Shown here: one piece after another, positions 5,443 through 6,733 of the stretch | Layout: the number at the start of each line of letters is the position of its first letter | How positions within the stretch are numbered: position 1 is the stretch's first letter | Source of the DNA: Bacteroidota bacterium | GTDB lineage: Bacteria > Bacteroidota > Bacteroidia > Bacteroidales > Lentimicrobiaceae | Assembly: GCA_023434665.1 (NCBI GenBank) | Contig: JAEYSM010000059.1 | Coordinates: 1-6,733 of the forward strand | DNA: 6,733 bases | Reading direction: 5' to 3' | Program-made: the position numbers and the translations under genes | The notes under the pieces: generated by a model | Databases searched by the model: none | What the model saw: the letters and a program-made list of their open reading frames with translations, nothing else | What the model was told of the DNA's origin: nothing

Positions 5443-6711
5443 TTATTGACCGTTAATTATTTGATGATTATATTGTGATAAAAGCAATTGAATTTCATGG
5501 ATCAATTTAACTTGCCTTGCATTGTCAGCTGCAATAACTTCTCTAACATAATCGCTCGAAGTAATTACTCCATTCTCCAGTTGAATGAGTGATGTTTGCT
5601 TAATAGCTTCTCTAAGTTCAATTATTTCATTATCGGTTTCAGCAAGCCGAATGTTCTTTTCAGTTTCAGATAATTGCTGTAAAGACTGCATGCGAGTGTT
5701 GAAAATGAATGTCTCACGTTGATTATTGATATTCTGCATCGCGATATTTAATAGCGCTTTGTCTCTTTTAAAGTTATAGAATCCCGAAATCGGAATTACG
5801 AATTTTAATCCTGCCAGATAATAGGTATCGGCATTAGGATTTAGCATATTAAGGCCCGGCTGTCCATAACCACCCTGAAAAAATAAGTTGAGCTTAGGCA
5901 AGTTCTTTGCAGTTACTAATTTCGATTTGTAGGAAAGACTATTCAATCGGGCATCAAATACACTGAGTTCGGGTCTGTTTATATCTTCCGAAATATTCAT
6001 CAGTTGTGGTTTCTCAAAAACAGTCTCCGATGTAAACCGGGCATTTGTAAAATGATTCATCATTCTGAGGTAGGATACTCCGGCTGCTTCCAGTTCGATT
6101 TCCTTTTGCTCAACTTTTAAAAGCTCAGCTCTTAAGGCATCTACCTGACTCTTAAGAACCATGCCCTGAGCATATAATGCCTCTGTCTTTTTAATGCCGT
6201 CAACTATATCTTTCTTCATTAGCTCAGTCTGCCCTAATTGCCCCTTTATCAGAAGAATACCGAAAAAAAGATTGTTGACTCTTTCCTTAACTTTATATAT
6301 TTCTGCTTCATTAGAGCGGCTCTCTGTCCGGGCATCCGCTTCAGCGATATTCTTCTGATTTTTAATAATCCCGCCATCATATATTACCTGTGAAAGTTCT
6401 ATGTACACTTTGTACTGCTCATTTTCCATTTCAGGGATATTCACACCGGGAATTGTTAATGGGAGTTTAATTACATCCGACTGATAAGTGAATTGCCCCT
6501 GGATTGTGACAGAAGGAAAATATCCTGCCCTTGCATTGGCTACACTGAATATTTCACTCTGCCTTAATAGTTCAGTGTTTTTAACTAATGGATAGTTATT
6601 TATCGCCATTTGCCGACACTGATCAAGAGTGACAGTTTCATTTTGAGAATTAGCAGTGACGGAATAAATGGCAAAGAGAAAAACAAGCCAACTGTTAATA
6701 AATCTTTTCAT
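5443..6711 (-). CDS. TolC-family outer-membrane efflux channel
   Basis: This 422-residue outer-membrane efflux protein (OEP family) would form the trimeric exit duct of the exporter. A Sec signal peptide is visible (MKRFINSWLVFLFAIYSVTA, cleavage probably near residues 20-23). The mature protein opens with VTLDQCRQMAINNYPLVK, the usual first-helix motif. The two-fold internal repeat of the family can be followed. Repeat one has helix 25-60, NARAGYFPSVTIQGQF (59-74) and the beta strand YKVYIELSQVIYDGG (100-114), then long helices to about 220. Repeat two has helix 245-268, LPKLNLFFQGGYG (271-283) and LAGLKFVIPISGF (299-311), then long helices 315-417 containing LENGVITSSDYVREVIAA (378-395). 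Length is normal. It is the first visible gene of the operon, with only 22 bp of upstream sequence in the window (A/T-rich, no Shine-Dalgarno match), so its promoter and any regulator cannot be judged. The dedicated pairing with the adaptor is inferred from adjacency. Confidence 0.9.
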   Translation of the reverse strand: MKRFINSWLVFLFAIYSVTANSQNETVTLDQCRQMAINNYPLVKNTELLRQSEIFSVANARAGYFPSVTIQGQFTYQSDVIKLPLTIPGVNIPEMENEQYKVYIELSQVIYDGGIIKNQKNIAEADARTESRSNEAEIYKVKERVNNLFFGILLIKGQLGQTELMKKDIVDGIKKTEALYAQGMVLKSQVDALRAELLKVEQKEIELEAAGVSYLRMMNHFTNARFTSETVFEKPQLMNISEDINRPELSVFDARLNSLSYKSKLVTAKNLPKLNLFFQGGYGQPGLNMLNPNADTYYLAGLKFVIPISGFYNFKRDKALLNIAMQNINNQRETFIFNTRMQSLQQLSETEKNIRLAETDNEIIELREAIKQTSLIQLENGVITSSDYVREVIAADNARQVKLIHEIQLLLSQYNHQIINGQ

Positions 6712-6733
6712 TTGAAAATGTTTGTTTTAATCA
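6712..6733 (-). other. Short leader upstream of the TolC-family gene (window edge)
   Basis: These 22 bp hold a minus-strand TGA at 6733-6731 followed by an A-rich stretch up to the ATG. The TGA could be the stop codon of a closely spaced upstream gene, such as the TetR-type regulator often found beside this exporter class, but one triplet cannot show that. Confidence 0.2.

Noticed and set aside
1..6733. Mobile elements, CRISPR arrays, tRNA or rRNA genes, riboswitches
   Set aside because: I saw no transposase, terminal inverted repeats, regularly spaced direct repeats or tRNA-like arms. The window is almost wholly filled by the seven coding regions.

Overview
The window looks like AT-rich chromosomal DNA from a member of the Bacteroidota, probably a Bacteroidales/Marinilabiliales-type organism. 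This is an inference from the protein style: two short N-terminal lipoprotein signals, a TolC-like protein of about 420 residues, and mostly Shine-Dalgarno-free, A/T-rich start regions. No rRNA or other marker gene is present to confirm it. Every gene I can support is on the minus strand, so the window reads biologically from right to left.

Positions 6711 down to 625 hold one tightly packed six-gene operon. In order of transcription it encodes a TolC-family outer-membrane channel (6711-5443), a lipoprotein HlyD/YbhG-type adaptor (5434-4532), two ABC ATPases (4545-3610 and 3607-2867), and two ABC-2 permeases (2852-1740 and 1743-625). Gaps are 2 to 17 bp where the genes do not overlap, and two junctions overlap (14 bp and an ATGA). 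The gene order matches the Escherichia coli ybhGFSR exporter, with a TolC-type gene added in front and the double-ATPase YbhF divided into two genes. Together the products would form a complete tripartite exporter: ATPase heterodimer in the cytosol, permease heterodimer in the inner membrane, adaptor in the periplasm and channel in the outer membrane. The substrate cannot be read from the sequence; drug, cation or lipid-like cargo are all possible for this family.

Positions 624-525 are a 100-bp intergenic stretch with no convincing terminator or promoter. Positions 524-1 hold the first 174 codons of a PstS-like phosphate-binding lipoprotein that runs off the left edge; it is probably the first gene of a separate pst-type unit. 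At the right edge only 22 bp precede the TolC gene, so the operon promoter and any regulator lie outside the window.

I do not see an undescribed system here; this is a recognisable exporter class. The most informative feature is that the two ATPases are degenerate in complementary ways. The first has lost the Q-loop Gln and the switch His, and the second has lost the LSGGQ-type signature. In a head-to-tail dimer all these losses fall in one nucleotide site and leave the other site canonical.
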